Source: Pycnopodia helianthoides | Lineage: Eukaryota; Echinodermata; Asteroidea; Forcipulatida; Asteriidae | Direction of reading: 5' to 3' | Assembly: GCA_032158295.1 (NCBI GenBank) | Contig: CM063243.1 | Location: forward strand, 5,712,948-5,776,947 | DNA length: 64,000 nucleotides | Shown here: piece by piece, positions 51,431 to 63,904 of the stretch | Layout of the letters: every line of letters starts with the position of its first letter | Position numbering within the stretch: the stretch's first letter is position 1 | The notes under the pieces: model-generated | What the model was told of the DNA's origin: nothing | Databases searched by the model: none | The model's input: only the letters and a program-made list of their open reading frames with translations | Program-made: the position numbers and the translations under genes

Positions 51431-52134
51431 ATAGGTTTCATTCAACCTCCTTCCCATTCTGGTCGGTCACCATTACACTACGGGTAAGTGCAATAGCGCA
51501 ATAACCGTCACGTCGGCCAATTCTACGGACGGAGAAAGTTGACTATTTTTACGAAAAAAACGTTTTTTTCCCGTGAAAAAATATGTATGCACGATGGTTC
51601 CAGTCAGTTTTAAACGTGTTTTACAGATACACTCTGATTACATCCATTGTATTTTATGGTAGCATTTGAAAGAATAACAACACTATTTGATGAATAATAA
51701 ATTTTGAATTAATTTTACTTGGTATCCTTTGGTGCAAATTTTGAATAAGTCACTTTATTCAGCAACCAACATTTTGACCGAATGGGGTTAGTAAATACCT
51801 GGCAAGTCGTTGTATTTGCAGTTGCGTCGTAGTAAGAAAAATATTGCATTCCTTGAAAGTTGTCGCAGTGTTGCTCTCCTGTGGCGTTGTTCATCTGACA
51901 GATTTGATTGATGCGATCGTAGTTAAAAGAGAAACAACCATGATGGCTGAGACACCGAGCTGAACACACTACGGCAGAGATGCCCGAGATATTCATGAAG
52001 GACTGGCCAAGTAGGGCGTAGTGCTCTATCGGCTGGTACCAGATCCCTCGGTAAAGACCAGTAACACTATAAAATGCTGAAACCTCAAGAAATATCTCAA
52101 GCAAGATGAAAATCAAACTACCAAGGATGGCCAT

Positions 52135-53456
52135 TTTCTTGTTCTGGCTGATTAGTAAGTCCTCATATCAATACACTAATCACCACGTACTCTAGCCTTG
52201 CTCAAGGCAGTCGCAGTTTTCACTCCGAAAAAGACGCCGTAAAACCCACCCATTGCCTATACACAGCACTGTGCGTAATGTGTGTATCACACATAGCACG
52301 ACGCCCATACTACTACTGTGCGCAGGTCATCCGCACTCGTATTACTTTCCGCATGCGGAGGCCGTCAGGCCGACAGCCTTGTAGGGTCTGTCACTCTCGG
52401 GTTTAATGTATTTCATGATAATTTCGGGGGGGGGGGGCTCGGATATGCTGGTATGCAGATCATAAATATTCAAATATTTCATCGGACCTATTGCAGACAA
52501 CACAGGGTGGGAAATAAATGAATGATTCATTTTGACGTCCAATCACGAGCTTCCCTCATTTCGACCTTTGAACCGTGTGTTATGCTTGCTGAGCGTCCTG
52601 CGATGTGAGTAGTTACCAACAAAAATAATGGCGTTCGTGTGTATGTATGGTTCCGTTGAATTCGGTTCCGTTAGGGTATGTTATTGTCACAGCGAGTGGA
52701 CCGACAATCTGCATGGTTTTTGCCATGTGATAATATTTAATTTGTAGACGAGAACTTTTGTCTTTGTTTTCATCTGATTGTTTGGAATTTTATTGTGATA
52801 CTGTAATGGACAAGTACTAATAATATAAGTAGCATATATAGATGGCCTTGCCCTTGCATGAACATGTTCCTGCAGCCTTAAATACTGCAGCCGACAAATT
52901 GGGTCTGGATGACTTTCGCCCTCAGCATTTCGTGTGAATTTGGGAATACTTTTGTAATATCTAAATCTAAAATGTTGCGTATTCTCCTCAAAATGTCTGC
53001 TCTGGAGTTAGACGATGTGGGCAGGAATGACATTAAATGAGGATAAAAGAAGCAAATTGTTGCATTTTGTACACCATTTTCCATCAGGAAGACGCTTTTT
53101 GAGAAGATTTTTGTTAACAGCTTACGTGACTGGCCATCTCCCACCTCCATTTTGCAACAACAGTGATTAAATCATTGTTGGGGTGATTTATACAAAACAT
53201 AGACCTCCATAACCTATCGTTGTTGGTTGTTTTATCTTGGAGGTACAGTTTATTGCACTTGCTCCATGTTTTTTATATTGCCGGCCCAAAAGTTGCCTTT
53301 ATGCCCAAATTTTATAGACTGCTTAAGCACAAAGCTAAGTAAACTAAAAATAAGCTTACTAGTCTAGAATAAAGTTATCAGCTAAAACTCTATTTCACAT
53401 TATCATGTGTGACTGCATCCTGTAAATTTTAGAATTCCTTTCTCAATGGTTAAACA
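52135..53456. other. Upstream region of the PAN/discoidin gene
   Basis: A G-homopolymer at 52427-52437, the 90-residue open frame described separately, and otherwise no recognised content. An 11-bp CTTGCTCAAGG near 52198 is a minor palindrome. Confidence 0.5.
52878..53150 (-). CDS. Open frame of 90 residues, unknown
   Basis: An ATG-started frame (MEVGDGQSRKLLTKIFSKSV) runs to a stop, with a hydrophobic middle (CFFYPHLMSFLP) and a basic, helix-like SRADILRRIRNILDLD segment. Composition looks more coding-like than the other strand, but I recognise no domain. It lies upstream of the PAN/discoidin gene on the same strand and could be a retrotransposon fragment or a small exon. Confidence 0.25.
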   Translation of the reverse strand: MEVGDGQSRKLLTKIFSKSVFLMENGVQNATICFFYPHLMSFLPTSSNSRADILRRIRNILDLDITKVFPNSHEMLRAKVIQTQFVGCSI

Positions 53457-54872
53457 CAGTGACGTCACCAGGGGGGGCAGGGGGCCGGTGCCCCCCTTCT
53501 TGCCCCCCCCCCCCAAATGAAATCACAGAAAAGTATATTCTTATAATATATAAATCGTTTATGCATCAAATGCTGCCGTAAAAAGTAAAACTTTTACTCA
53601 TATTAGTATGTGGACTATAACGCAGTCATGACAAATGCATGGGAACGAGCGCGCACGATCGTATTGGCGGTAAATGTATGTTGTGGTTTTGCGGTTACGA
53701 GAGTGCAGGAAGTCACAAGTTCGGTTTAATGCGTGGTGGTCTGAACGCAGACTAATAGCTCTGTTAACACAACGTAGTCAGATGCGCAACAGAGAAATTT
53801 TAACAGCAAAATGGCCAGCGAAAAAGGTAGCTAAGACCAAAAAACTTATCCATATCAAAGCGCCCGTCTTTGCCTTGTGCTCCAACACCTTAAGCCTTGT
53901 TCGCACTGGACTTATTTTGGGCAAACTAACCGAGCCAATGGGTAACTTACCCATTTCAAGTCCAGTGCGAACAGCCCGGGTAACTTTCCTCACAGGTAAC
54001 TTACCCACGCCGCGTGGGTAGTTTAACCGAGCCAAAGGTGCCCAGGAAGATTTAACCGAGCCAGAAAATCCAGTGCGGACGCGACGTCTCGGTTAAATCT
54101 TCCATCACCCGGTCGAATGACCACAGGTCGCATCAGCCAGTGACCTTTCTTTATTGTTTTAGAGCCAGCTCGGTTAGTTTACCCATGGTCTCGGCAATTC
54201 TACCCGCGTCAATTAAATCCAAGTGCGGACGGTGGGAAGATTAACCCATCGGAATGTTACCCGGCGTCATGGTAAAGTTACCCAAAATGTTTATCCAGTG
54301 CTGAGGCAGAGACTGGAAAATACAGAAGATTCTGATGTGGTACCATCAGAGTATTGCATGGACTCTGCGTCCGAGGATTCCGCGCTATGTTAAATATCCG
54401 TTTCATAACTAAAATGTGATTATTATAATTACACCCACAATTTCAATCCTGTATTTTGATTTCGATTATTTTTTAATGGCTTACACTTGTCACAATTATT
54501 ATGTTTTGGGTATTTACACTGAAATAAAGCAGACAAACAATAATTCAATTAGTACCCACAGAGCCTATTTTGAGAATGCCGTGTACAACTCTAAATTGAT
54601 ACTCGGTAATCACTGTTGGTAATTTAATCTTTGTATACAGTCGAAAAGTTTTATCTTATAAAAATGACAAGTTCTCTAAGATTTGTTTTCGCAATCGTTT
54701 GTTGCCTGCAAACTATGTACACTGTAGACTGTTTTAGAACTGCATTGGTGTGTATCAACTATCAGTTAACATATTTAATGATAATCTTGCACTTCTTTGG
54801 CCCCCCCCCAATTTTATCTTTGCCCCCACTTGCCCCCCCCCCCCCAAATGAAAATGTCTAGTTACGCCACTG
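53457..54872. mobile_element. hAT-type non-autonomous element
   Basis: 1416 bp, ends CAGTGACGTCACCAG and the inverted CTAGTTACGCCACTG, subterminal poly-C/poly-G tracts, exact 8-bp duplication GTTAAACA (53449-53456, 54873-54880). No transposase seen. A second inverted-repeat element is nested at about 53895-54302. Confidence 0.9.
53895..54302. mobile_element. Nested MITE with TCGCACTGGA ends
   Basis: Left GTTCGCACTGGACTTATTTTGGG and right CCCAAAATGTTTATCCAGTG are inverted; the interior repeats GGTAACTTACCC and GGTTAAATCTTCC motifs in both directions. Boundaries approximate. Confidence 0.65.
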
Positions 54873-55110
54873 GTTAAACAGAACACTGGATGATCACAGA
54901 ACATAAATTTGCGCTCCGCAATTAGTTTTTCTGCAGCACACGTCGGCTGCTGCAGAACATAAATTTGCGAGCCGGCCGCAGCTGAATCTTGTATGCATAT
55001 GCATAAGAATGAGTAAACAAGACTTCCGCCACTGGCCAATGGGGTCTTGTCTTTCGCGCGCATTATAGTAAAGACCTCATGGCTTCCAACACAGAACCAT
55101 CAAGGCGTTG

Positions 55111-55526
55111 ATTCGGTTTATAGTACACGCAGCATCCACGTCCGCACACACAGAGAGGGCGCATAGCATGACAATACTGTATACTCAGACATTACTAGCG
55201 CATGCGGTGCAGTGACACGCAAAAAGGCACGCTAGCTCTGGCGGCCAATGTGTGTGCGGCGCAAAGAAAACAAATAAATACATGAAGACCAAATTAATCT
55301 CCAACGCCTTGGTCAAGGCTACACGTACTCAAGCCATAATTAACTAAGCACTTGGAGGAAGGAATATACAATGCACTATTTATAATTAGTTTCACTGGGC
55401 AATCATTAGCCTAAGTGAGGATCAGTGTTTTTTTTTAACCATAATAAAAAACAAATAACAAAATTACGTTTCAAGGGAGAGCTATACTCATAATGATGAG
55501 AATTTTACAAACCTAGCTTATTTGCA
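55111..55526 (+). repeat. 415-bp direct repeat, copy 1
   Basis: Near-identical to 56660-57073, with a few small indels (an ACGCAAAAAGGC / ACGCAATTCTAACAAGGC difference). The offset is about 1.55 kb. Confidence 0.9.
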
Positions 55527-55921
55527 CACAGCAGTCATATTTGTTTTATAACACCTCTTCCTTTGATTCTATCTGTATACTTTAATAAAATTAATTCACA
55601 CAAACTTTACGTTTCAATCAATCGTCAAACAAGAACTGTAAAATCTTACGTTGAAATACCGAGTTTTGACAAAATAAGAGGGTGTACCAGACTACTGCTG
55701 TTACGTTCGTTCTCTAAACCGTATTTCAAGTGCACATTTTTTGTTCATTACACCGGGTTCGAGGTTGTCAAGCAGCTCGTTTAAATCAATGTTTGAAGTC
55801 AATGTAGTCAGGGTACCAGGGTATCCATGCACTAGTACATCGGTCGCTAGGCTATCGTTGAATAGTACATCGGCGGCCGTGTGATAGAACCGCGCGGTTC
55901 GCGCGCGGTTTCTAGTAAAAC

Positions 55922-56585
55922 CATAGAGCTATGTATATTGACTAGAGCGCTAACACCCCGTTATACACGCACTAAGGTTTTGAAGCCGTGTGGGCGCATC
56001 CATGTTTATGTACAAACCAATACAAAAGCTTGAAATTTTGTACGGCAATTGTACGGCTATTTGCATGATAAAGCGTTTGTTCTTTTCTATGCGTCATCGA
56101 ACCAAATATGCAGCAAATGTGAACGCACAATCTGCTAATGAGCGTACAAACTGCGAGCGTCATGTGCGTCATGTTTAACATGTGCGTTTGCGCGTATACG
56201 TTTTTTGTTTTTTTGAGTTCGTCATTCTTGCCGGCATATTGTGTATCCTTGAAGCAGATTTCGTTTTTTTTCCCCTTGACATCTTGAAGCATTGAATCCT
56301 CCCAAACAAGGCTTTAGTTCGACTCAGCATTTTTCCTAAGACGTAAGTAACAAAATCAGAGAATCACCTACTACATATTTTTTTAAGACATCACTAAAAT
56401 CACCTGTTTACAATATGGCGCGTACGTAAGCGCGCACGCCGAATGCAAAATTTTCGCGGCCATGTGTGCTCTCTTAAAATTAAAATCGTTCCGTAGTCAC
56501 GCAACACATCAAACATGTCTGCGCCCAGGGTGGCTTCTAAACTCAGAGCAAGTTAGCGCTCTAGTCAATTATATATAGCTCTATG
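55922..56585. mobile_element. hAT-type MITE, CATAGAGCTAT ends
   Basis: 664 bp, inverted ends of about 33 bp (CATAGAGCTATGTATATTGA on the left), exact 8-bp duplication AGTAAAAC (55914-55921, 56586-56593). Same terminal family as 14946-15229. Confidence 0.9.
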
Positions 56586-56659
56586 AGTAAAACTAAGACA
56601 TATCATGTGACGCGCTCTAAACCAATCAAAAGGCAGAATATTTGTAAGGGGTGTTATAA

Positions 56660-57073
56660 ATTCGGTAGTACACGCAGCATACACGTCCGCACACACAGAG
56701 CGGGCGCATAGCATGACAATACTGTATACTCAGACATTACTAGCGCATGCGGTGCAGTGACACGCAATTCTAACAAGGCACGCTATCTCTGGCGGCCAAT
56801 GTGCGGCGCAAAGAAAACAAATAAATACATGAAGACCAAATTAATCTCTAACGCCTTGGTCAAGGCTACACGTACTCAAGCAATAATTAACTAAGCACTT
56901 GGAGGAAGGAATATACAATGCACTATTTATAATTAGTTTCACTGGGCAATCATTAGCCTAAGTGAGGATCAGTGTGTTTTTTTAACCATAATAAAAAACA
57001 AATAACAAAATTACGTTTCAAGGGAGAGCTATACTCATAATGATGAGAATTTTACAAACCCAGCTTATTTGCA
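56660..57073 (+). repeat. 415-bp direct repeat, copy 2
   Basis: Second copy of 55111-55526; both end CTTATTTGCA before the sequences diverge. Confidence 0.9.
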
Positions 57074-60000
57074 TGATGCCATACCACTGTTGTCAACAGT
57101 GCGTTTGTTATGAAATGTGAATTGTTGTGTATAATTGCGCCAAATATTTTGAGTTTTAATTTTTGTTTCGACTTTGATAGTATTCCAGAAGAACATAATA
57201 CTCCTTGGTAAGAGCTGTACAATCAGATAGATTTATTCTGATTTAATGCAACCATTTTATTTGTAATACTCTATATATTCTGTAGTGACGTCAAGTTTTA
57301 CTGACTGTTCCAAACAATTCGATTCGAACACCACCCGAGTATAACATGCCCGTGGAATTTTTTCAAAGAGCTCTGGAAAGTACCGAGTATACAGTACTAC
57401 AGCACTCATCTGTGTTAGGGTAAAAATCAAATTATATCCTTTATCCCCGATGCAAATTTATCAACTAACTTTAAAAAAAAAAAACCAATTTATTAAGGTT
57501 AGAAGGGTTTATATGCTGGATTCCGTTTATTTTTACAAACGCGAAATCAAAGTTTGCTTTAGGTCAGTTCGTTTTTGGTTGTTAAAATAACATTGAACCA
57601 AAGTTTGTTTTTGGTGTTCATCATTGGTCCGTTCCTGGATGATAAAACAACGTTTGTATTAGGTTTGTTATAGTTGGTCTATTTTATATGATATACCGAA
57701 CTTAGCGATCCTGGTCATTTGATTGGTGGAACGAAGGTCACGTGTCATCTTTTTTGCCATGTAAACTGTTCCGACACTCCATAATCTAACACAGGTGTCC
57801 TACTGATAAATATAGTACGCAATTGCAGTTAACCTTCCGCGTACTAATAAGTACCGCAAGTATTAATTGCGTTGCGCGTTATTAGCACGTGCAAATATGC
57901 AAGTGCATGTGCAATAGTATCATTAGAGACCAGCGACACAAAAATTAAAGAGACACACCGGCTTCGTTGGGCTATTTGGGCTACAAAATAGACTAAAACG
58001 TTATTCCAAAGATCTTCCTGGAATGGAGAAGAATGGTTCATAACAGAAACCATCAAATTTTGACGTTTTTGATCATTTTTCAAAAAACGAGTTAGTTTTA
58101 CTTCCAGCCGTATAAAAGTAAATTACTGAACCAAATTTAAGTTGTTGTTTTTTACAATTTTTCATGAGTTGACAAAAAGACTATGTGTTCAGTTTATTGA
58201 TACAAGTTGTAAATAATAATGAAAAATCGAACGTAAGATTCGCATTCAGAGAATCCGTGCTACAGAAGCATGTTTTACGGCGCATCAGCGTGGGCAGCTA
58301 TCGGGTATGTCCCGTACAGCCGGTGCGCAAATTTTTGTTCTGCAGCACATGTCGGCTATGGAGTAAACAGGATAGGGAAGAACAGCCTATCTCTTAACTG
58401 TTGACTGTATTGACAAAGTATGCTGCAGAAAGAAAAAAAATCGCAGCCGGTGCCGCGTCTCGTGGGGCCAGAGAGACAAACCTCGGGGGCATGAACTCGG
58501 AGCCTGTGAAGGGGTAGGGATTCAGACCATTAATTACGTTTTGTATAACGAGGGTTTTAGTCTGAATCCCTAGCTATTAATCCTTAACAATGACACGTTA
58601 CGTGATGCGCTACACACGCGGCGGGACGACGACGAACGGCTGCACGGGATGTCCACATAATACAAGATGATGTGGATCGGACTGTGTTTTTGTCGTTTTT
58701 TTTTAATTACACGTGAATTTGTGCTTGATGGATCTGAAGACTGGAAACTCATGCCACGCAATTGTTATAATTAATACATAAACAGAGCACCGGTCTACTC
58801 ATGTCACGTAAACTTGACAGTTGCAACGGCTGGAAAAGCGTATACGCTGACCTTTGACCTATTTAATTTACCTAACCATTTTGTGCATTTTTGTCGATAT
58901 AATTTAGCGCCCCACATTCAACTCCCACCCCTGATACCCCTCTGCATAGTTCCAAGTACAGTCTTACGACAGTCCACCTTTACTCCAAATTTGTCCCGGT
59001 TTCAACTGTTTCAAATTTTACAAAACTATAACATCAACAGTTTCTAAAAACGACCTGAAGTGACAGTTCTATGAGTGTTTTCTATCTCAAGCTTTCTCCT
59101 CATTTGTTTATATGTTAATTTTAGGTAAATTTATTTTCTTCAATATAAGAAAAAATAGCTGTTGCAAACTGCTTCCGAACCAAAATGACCTATAATGGTG
59201 TCCAATATACAAACAAAAGTATCGACGACACCACGTTTCAACCTTAGCAGATAGAGTATTTTATTTATATCAGATCGAGACTCATACTACTTATGGATTT
59301 ATTATTTAAAATATAAAACAACTTTTTAATATGAAGAACTTCGGCCCTGTTTCGTGCAGATAATCCCTCACACTGCGTGAGCTGACTGTGGTATAAGGCT
59401 TGAGTGCACAGCCAGAAATGGGATCATTCATTTACATTATAGGAGACAAAAGTACACTTCGTACGAAGTGGCACTGAAGCAAGAGGTGTTTAAAACAAAA
59501 ACCTTGCAGTAATTGGGAGTAATGAATCACTTTTATTGAAATCAATTAAGTCGCATAAAATGAACAGTAGATTACAAACATTATAAAAAAATATTGAACA
59601 TAGTTTATATGATGACAAGAAATTCATGTTGCACACAAACTTGATTGGTCAAGATATTTCTGTACATCATTCAACAAAAAAGACATGAGACCCTTTTACT
59701 GATGTGGTGAGTGATAATGTTATGTAGCTCTATATTTTGCAATTTTTAACGAAGTATTAGCATTTTTTGCATGCCCACCATATATTCTGCAAAAAACACC
59801 CCTATTAACTAAATGCAGTGATCCAGCCACGTCGAGTGATGTTCGAGTCGAAGAAAAACACAAAATTACACGATTCAAATAGACTTTCGGACATTAAAAC
59901 CGCTACATTGTTGAATCAAAATGCTTTTTAGATATAACATTATTGTTGAGGCATAAAGAATGATGAATTAAAACAACAAAAAGCTTTGCCAAATGACGTA

Positions 60001-61140
60001 TTCTGATTCCGATTGAACGCTGTTTGTGCTTCGCGCGGTTTGATAATGTCTAGCTTCCGGCCACATAACCCATTAGCCATATGGCTCGTAGTCCAGACTA
60101 TGGAGGTCAAGCTTTCCCAAACGGACTTCGTGATTTGACACAAAAAGTGCCCCTTTTTCCAGTCCACCAATCACAAAATATGTTACATGGATGGAAAGCT
60201 TATTTTATCTAGTTTCATAAACCGTGCGACTTCTGGTGGTGCGAGCTTGCTAGCGAGATTGCCATTCAATTTAGTGGGACAACCCCCGCAAAAAATGACA
60301 AAATGTGGTGTGACCTCCATAGGAAACTGATTATTTTAGCCAAAATGCACCTTTTTCAATCAAAAAGTGCCCCTCTTTGCTGGCTCTTAGTTAAATAAAA
60401 AATGTATTGTTTCGAAAGAGGATTATATATATACTATACGATGCGACTCTGTAAGTTTAACAAAAGCACTTTTCTAAAACTTACGAAAACGTCTCCCGAG
60501 TGTGTGAATTTGAAGGGAATTTCCCGTGTTGAACGGGTCGCCGTGAAAGGCGTTGAGCAGATGCATGCTAGTTCTTCATATAGAAAGAAAAGAAAAAACA
60601 ATGTCCGGAGAGTTACTTTGCTCCCTTAGGAGACCTACTCAATCTACTTCTCGCCATTTTGTTTTTGCCCTGGAACAAACTATTTAAGCCATTCTGGATT
60701 GAGACTTTTACTCAACTAGTTTAATCCGTTAACTCCTTGGATTGGTGATTACTGTGGAATGTCACCTTCTTTATTGTTATGCAAATAAAGAGTCTTGTAC
60801 TGTTTTCGAAGCACTCATTGCGGCGAATACGTGCGTTCAGATTGGGCTGTTGTAGACTAGAGAGCATGCAATGGACGGCTCTAACGTGGGACATTGCAAT
60901 GGACGTCGCGTTTTCTGATGAACTTCTGATAAAATTAATTCACCCCGGACAATCATGTGCATTCAGAAATATTTCGACAAAACTGTTGCACTATCAGGAC
61001 CAACTATGTGATATCCTTTATCTACGGCTTGGCCAAGATATGAGGTAGTATAAACCATGTGTCTCTTGTGCAGTAATACTGCAGTGAATCGTCGTCAACT
61101 GCAGTGTAAATCTTTATGACCAAAAAGACGGCCGAACACT
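57074..61140. other. Gene-poor stretch
   Basis: Short T-rich direct repeats at 57540-57680 (GTTTTTGGTTGTTAAAATAAC), an inverted pair GTAGGGATTCAGAC/GTCTGAATCCCTAG at 58514-58574, and two copies of AAAAAGTGCCCCT (60139, 60363). An open frame at 60902-61048 (MDVAFSDELLIKLI) ends at a possible donor but is unrecognised. Confidence 0.5.
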
Positions 61141-61146
61141 TCTTAC

Positions 61147-62170
61147 ACTCTAAAAACGTTGGGTAAAAATTATTGGGTAAAGTCATTTTGATCAACGTTT
61201 GGTCGGTGTTGATCCAATTATTGGTAAAAGTTAGAAATATTTACCCAACTTATATGAGTTGAGTTGGTCAATTTAAAAATACCTTAATCTGAACCTAATA
61301 TTGGGTGGCTGCAATAAGCCCAACCCTGATGGTCAAAACTTCCCTAGTAATTGGTCGTTTAGAAAAAACTTTTAGCCATTACTTGGTAAAAGATACTTGG
61401 TTTTACCATAATACCAACATATGGTCTCTTGTTCTCCATCATATTGGTTTAAAAGTGTTTAACCAACATTGAGGCTTGTTTGTAACCTTTGTTTTGGGTA
61501 AGCTCAACCAAATTATTGGGGTAACTGCAATAAGCCAACCCTGATGGTTAAAACTTCCATAGTAATTGGTCATTTGGAAAATCCTTTTAACCATATCACT
61601 TGGTAAAACATACTTGGTTTTACCTTTAGACCAACATAAGTCTCTTGTTCTCCATCATATTGGTTTAAAAGTGTTTAACCAACATTGAGGCTCGTTTGTA
61701 ACCTTTGTTTGGGTAAGCTCAACCAAATTTTGGGTAACTGCAATAAGCTCAACCACGATGGTTAAACTTCCCTATAGTAATTGGTCATTTGGAAAAACTT
61801 TAACCATTCACTTCGTAAAACATACTTGGTTTTACCTTTAGACCAACATATGGTCTCTTGTTCTCCATCATATTGGTTTAAAAGTGTTTAACCAACATTG
61901 AGCTTGTTTGCAACCTTTTCTGGTAAGCTCAACCAAATATTGGAATTGCAATAAGCTCAACCACGATGGTTAAAACTTCCCTAGTAATTGGTCATTTTGA
62001 AAAAAAACTTTAACCATCCCTTGGTAAAAGATACTTGGTTTTACCTTTAGACCAACACATGGTCTCTTGTTCTACATCATTGGTTTAAACGTATTTAACC
62101 AACACTGAATCTTGTTTTTAACCCTTTCTTTGAGTAAGCTGAACCTATTATTGGTTTAGCCCTTATAGGG
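61147..62170 (+). repeat. Tandem array, about 210-bp unit, about 4 copies
   Basis: Units share TGGTCTCTTGTTCTCCATCA, GTTTAACCAACATTGA and CTCAACCA, at about 61420, 61630, 61850 and 62060. It starts with TTACACTCTAAAAACGTTGG, a type of end often seen in MITEs; the matching right end was not identified. Confidence 0.8.
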
Positions 62171-63547
62171 CAAGTCCAAAAACCAATCCAATGAGTAACC
62201 GTCCCCAACGATTGGTGAATCCTTGGACTTAACAGCTATCTTGGAGAAAATCATTGGTTCTTTAATATGACCAACAACATACCACTTGGAAAAAATAAAA
62301 GTATCACCGACATGAACAGCCCTATTTACTAGTAACACTTGATGGAGAAACTCGACATGGTTAGCCTATTGGATAATCCAAATGCCGAAAACTTGCCTAG
62401 AAATCAACCTAGTTTGATGTTCACATAGACCAATTTGAGATAGATCCTCTCTAACTAGGTGATTAGGCCTATGCAGGTTGTATAATGCAGCAGAGATGCA
62501 GTCGTAAAACCTATTTAATATTCGCGCGCTTTCAAAAATCTTGGAATATTGTTCCAAATAAACTGTCATCCCCGTTGGGTAAATTGAGCGTTTTAGTATT
62601 GTTTGGTCAATTTTGGGTGTAAAACGACATTTTTCGTTGTACCCCTCACTTGTGTAAAACAAATACTCAAGGAAAATGTAACACAGTACCCAAAACTGGG
62701 TAGGAAATTAAATAGCATAACACAGGGGATCAAATCACTCATGAAGTGGGAAGTACAATTTTTTTCTAAACCTCAAGCAGTGTAACTTTTGCACAACAAA
62801 TGGTAAGAAGTAACTGAAAATTGGGTAAACTTCTCCTCGTGGAAACATTTTACCCATAATGCAACGTGTGCCATACATTTGGATACGGCAAGTCGAGTCG
62901 CAGGCACAAATCACAATCGAAGAACGATGGGGTGGACGTCATTCTGATGTTGCAGGTCGTTGATGTCTGATGTTCATGTAACCAAAATTGCCAAGAGAAA
63001 TGTTGGCCTTATGGGAGTTTTTCTGTTCGAGAAACAGGGGGTTTCTTTTTGAAGGGGGTAAGGCATTATCTACACAGGGAAGCCTTGGATTGCTATATAC
63101 CTTCATTGACTTTGCAACACGAAGATTTCGTCACTGGCAGTTTGAACCATTAATAACAGGTCTGGCAAAACCAACCGGCTCTTTTCAGAGCCAACACTGC
63201 TTCCAAGAAGAGATTGTTACATTGTCTGCTCGCAAGAATTGTGTTAATGTTCGTTTTCACCAACCAAACCCCATTTTCCGGTTACCTTTACCAGAAGTGT
63301 TTATGGCTAAACACAACTCCCAAATTGTTTTATGCAAGGTTATTATTGGGTTGTGACCATCATAGATTAGTCAGAAATAGTACGGTACAGTTCAAATTCT
63401 TCACACAAGAGTGTTTCAGTTGAACAAAAATACACTGAGTGATATGAATGGGTAACGTTAGTGTTTGTTTGCTGACTTATTCTCCCTCCCTATTCCCTTT
63501 CATGGTCTTGGTGTTGAAATAGAGTTGAAAAAAGTGTTTTAACCTAA

Positions 63548-63620
63548 TTTTTAGCTGTTCCGACTTTAGAAGTCGGAACAGGTATTGTTTTCGTCGAGAT
63601 TTTTTTTTTTTTTCTTATTC
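63548..63620 (+). repeat. Hairpin and T-run, possible element end
   Basis: GTTCCGACTTTAGAAGTCGGAAC is a near-perfect stem, followed by GGTATTGTTTTCGTCGAGAT and a T tract. With the 63905-64000 segment it may mark a larger dispersed element running off the window. Confidence 0.5.
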
Positions 63621-63904
63621 TTTGTTTCCGCCCAAATCCCAAAGCATTTGTACACGTTTTTTCTATAAGCCTAAAATTCTAAAGCGTAAATACGAAAGAG
63701 TTAGATCATAATATCAAATTGAAGCTTAGGACATAAACTTAACTCTAAATGTAATAAATGTTAAAATTCGTAATTAATTAGCCTTGTTTCAGCAAAATGA
63801 ATATTTAATTAGCCAACCTTGTTCGAACCATAACTCAAAAAGTATACCCCCGATCGTCAAACTTTTTTCAGTTATACTCTCGTGGGATACTGTAGATTAA
63901 GTTT

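Larger units (their letters stand above)
49069..52134 (-). pseudogene. Secreted PAN/apple plus discoidin (F5/8C) protein, frameshifted and 3'-incomplete
   Basis: Exon 1 (52134-51799, 112 residues) starts with a signal peptide (MAILGSLIFILLEIFLEVSA) followed by a PAN/apple domain with C57, C61, C67, C79, C90 and C111 and N-glycosylation sites at N49, N83 and N107; it ends at a good donor CAG|GTATTT. The next recognisable exon (about 49382-49069) encodes most of an F5/8 type C domain: LGLEDGSIPDGSLSASSSYK, then GFMGAWQPHVADTSPWIQ, VDLGNPTYVTGVLTQGRQD and QWVRKYRVQF. The two halves are in different frames, changing near 49294-49300 beside short G and C runs; a single missing base would explain it. 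The exon ends at a plausible donor CAG|GTATTT, but the last quarter of the domain was not found before SNW1. It could be a pseudogene, or a real gene with a sequence error and unseen exons. Such secreted proteins are usually adhesive or lectin-like. Confidence 0.6.

Noticed and set aside
62988..63423. 122-residue plus-strand frame near window end
   Set aside because: No recognisable domain, overlapping frames, and no splice partners seen; not supported as a gene.
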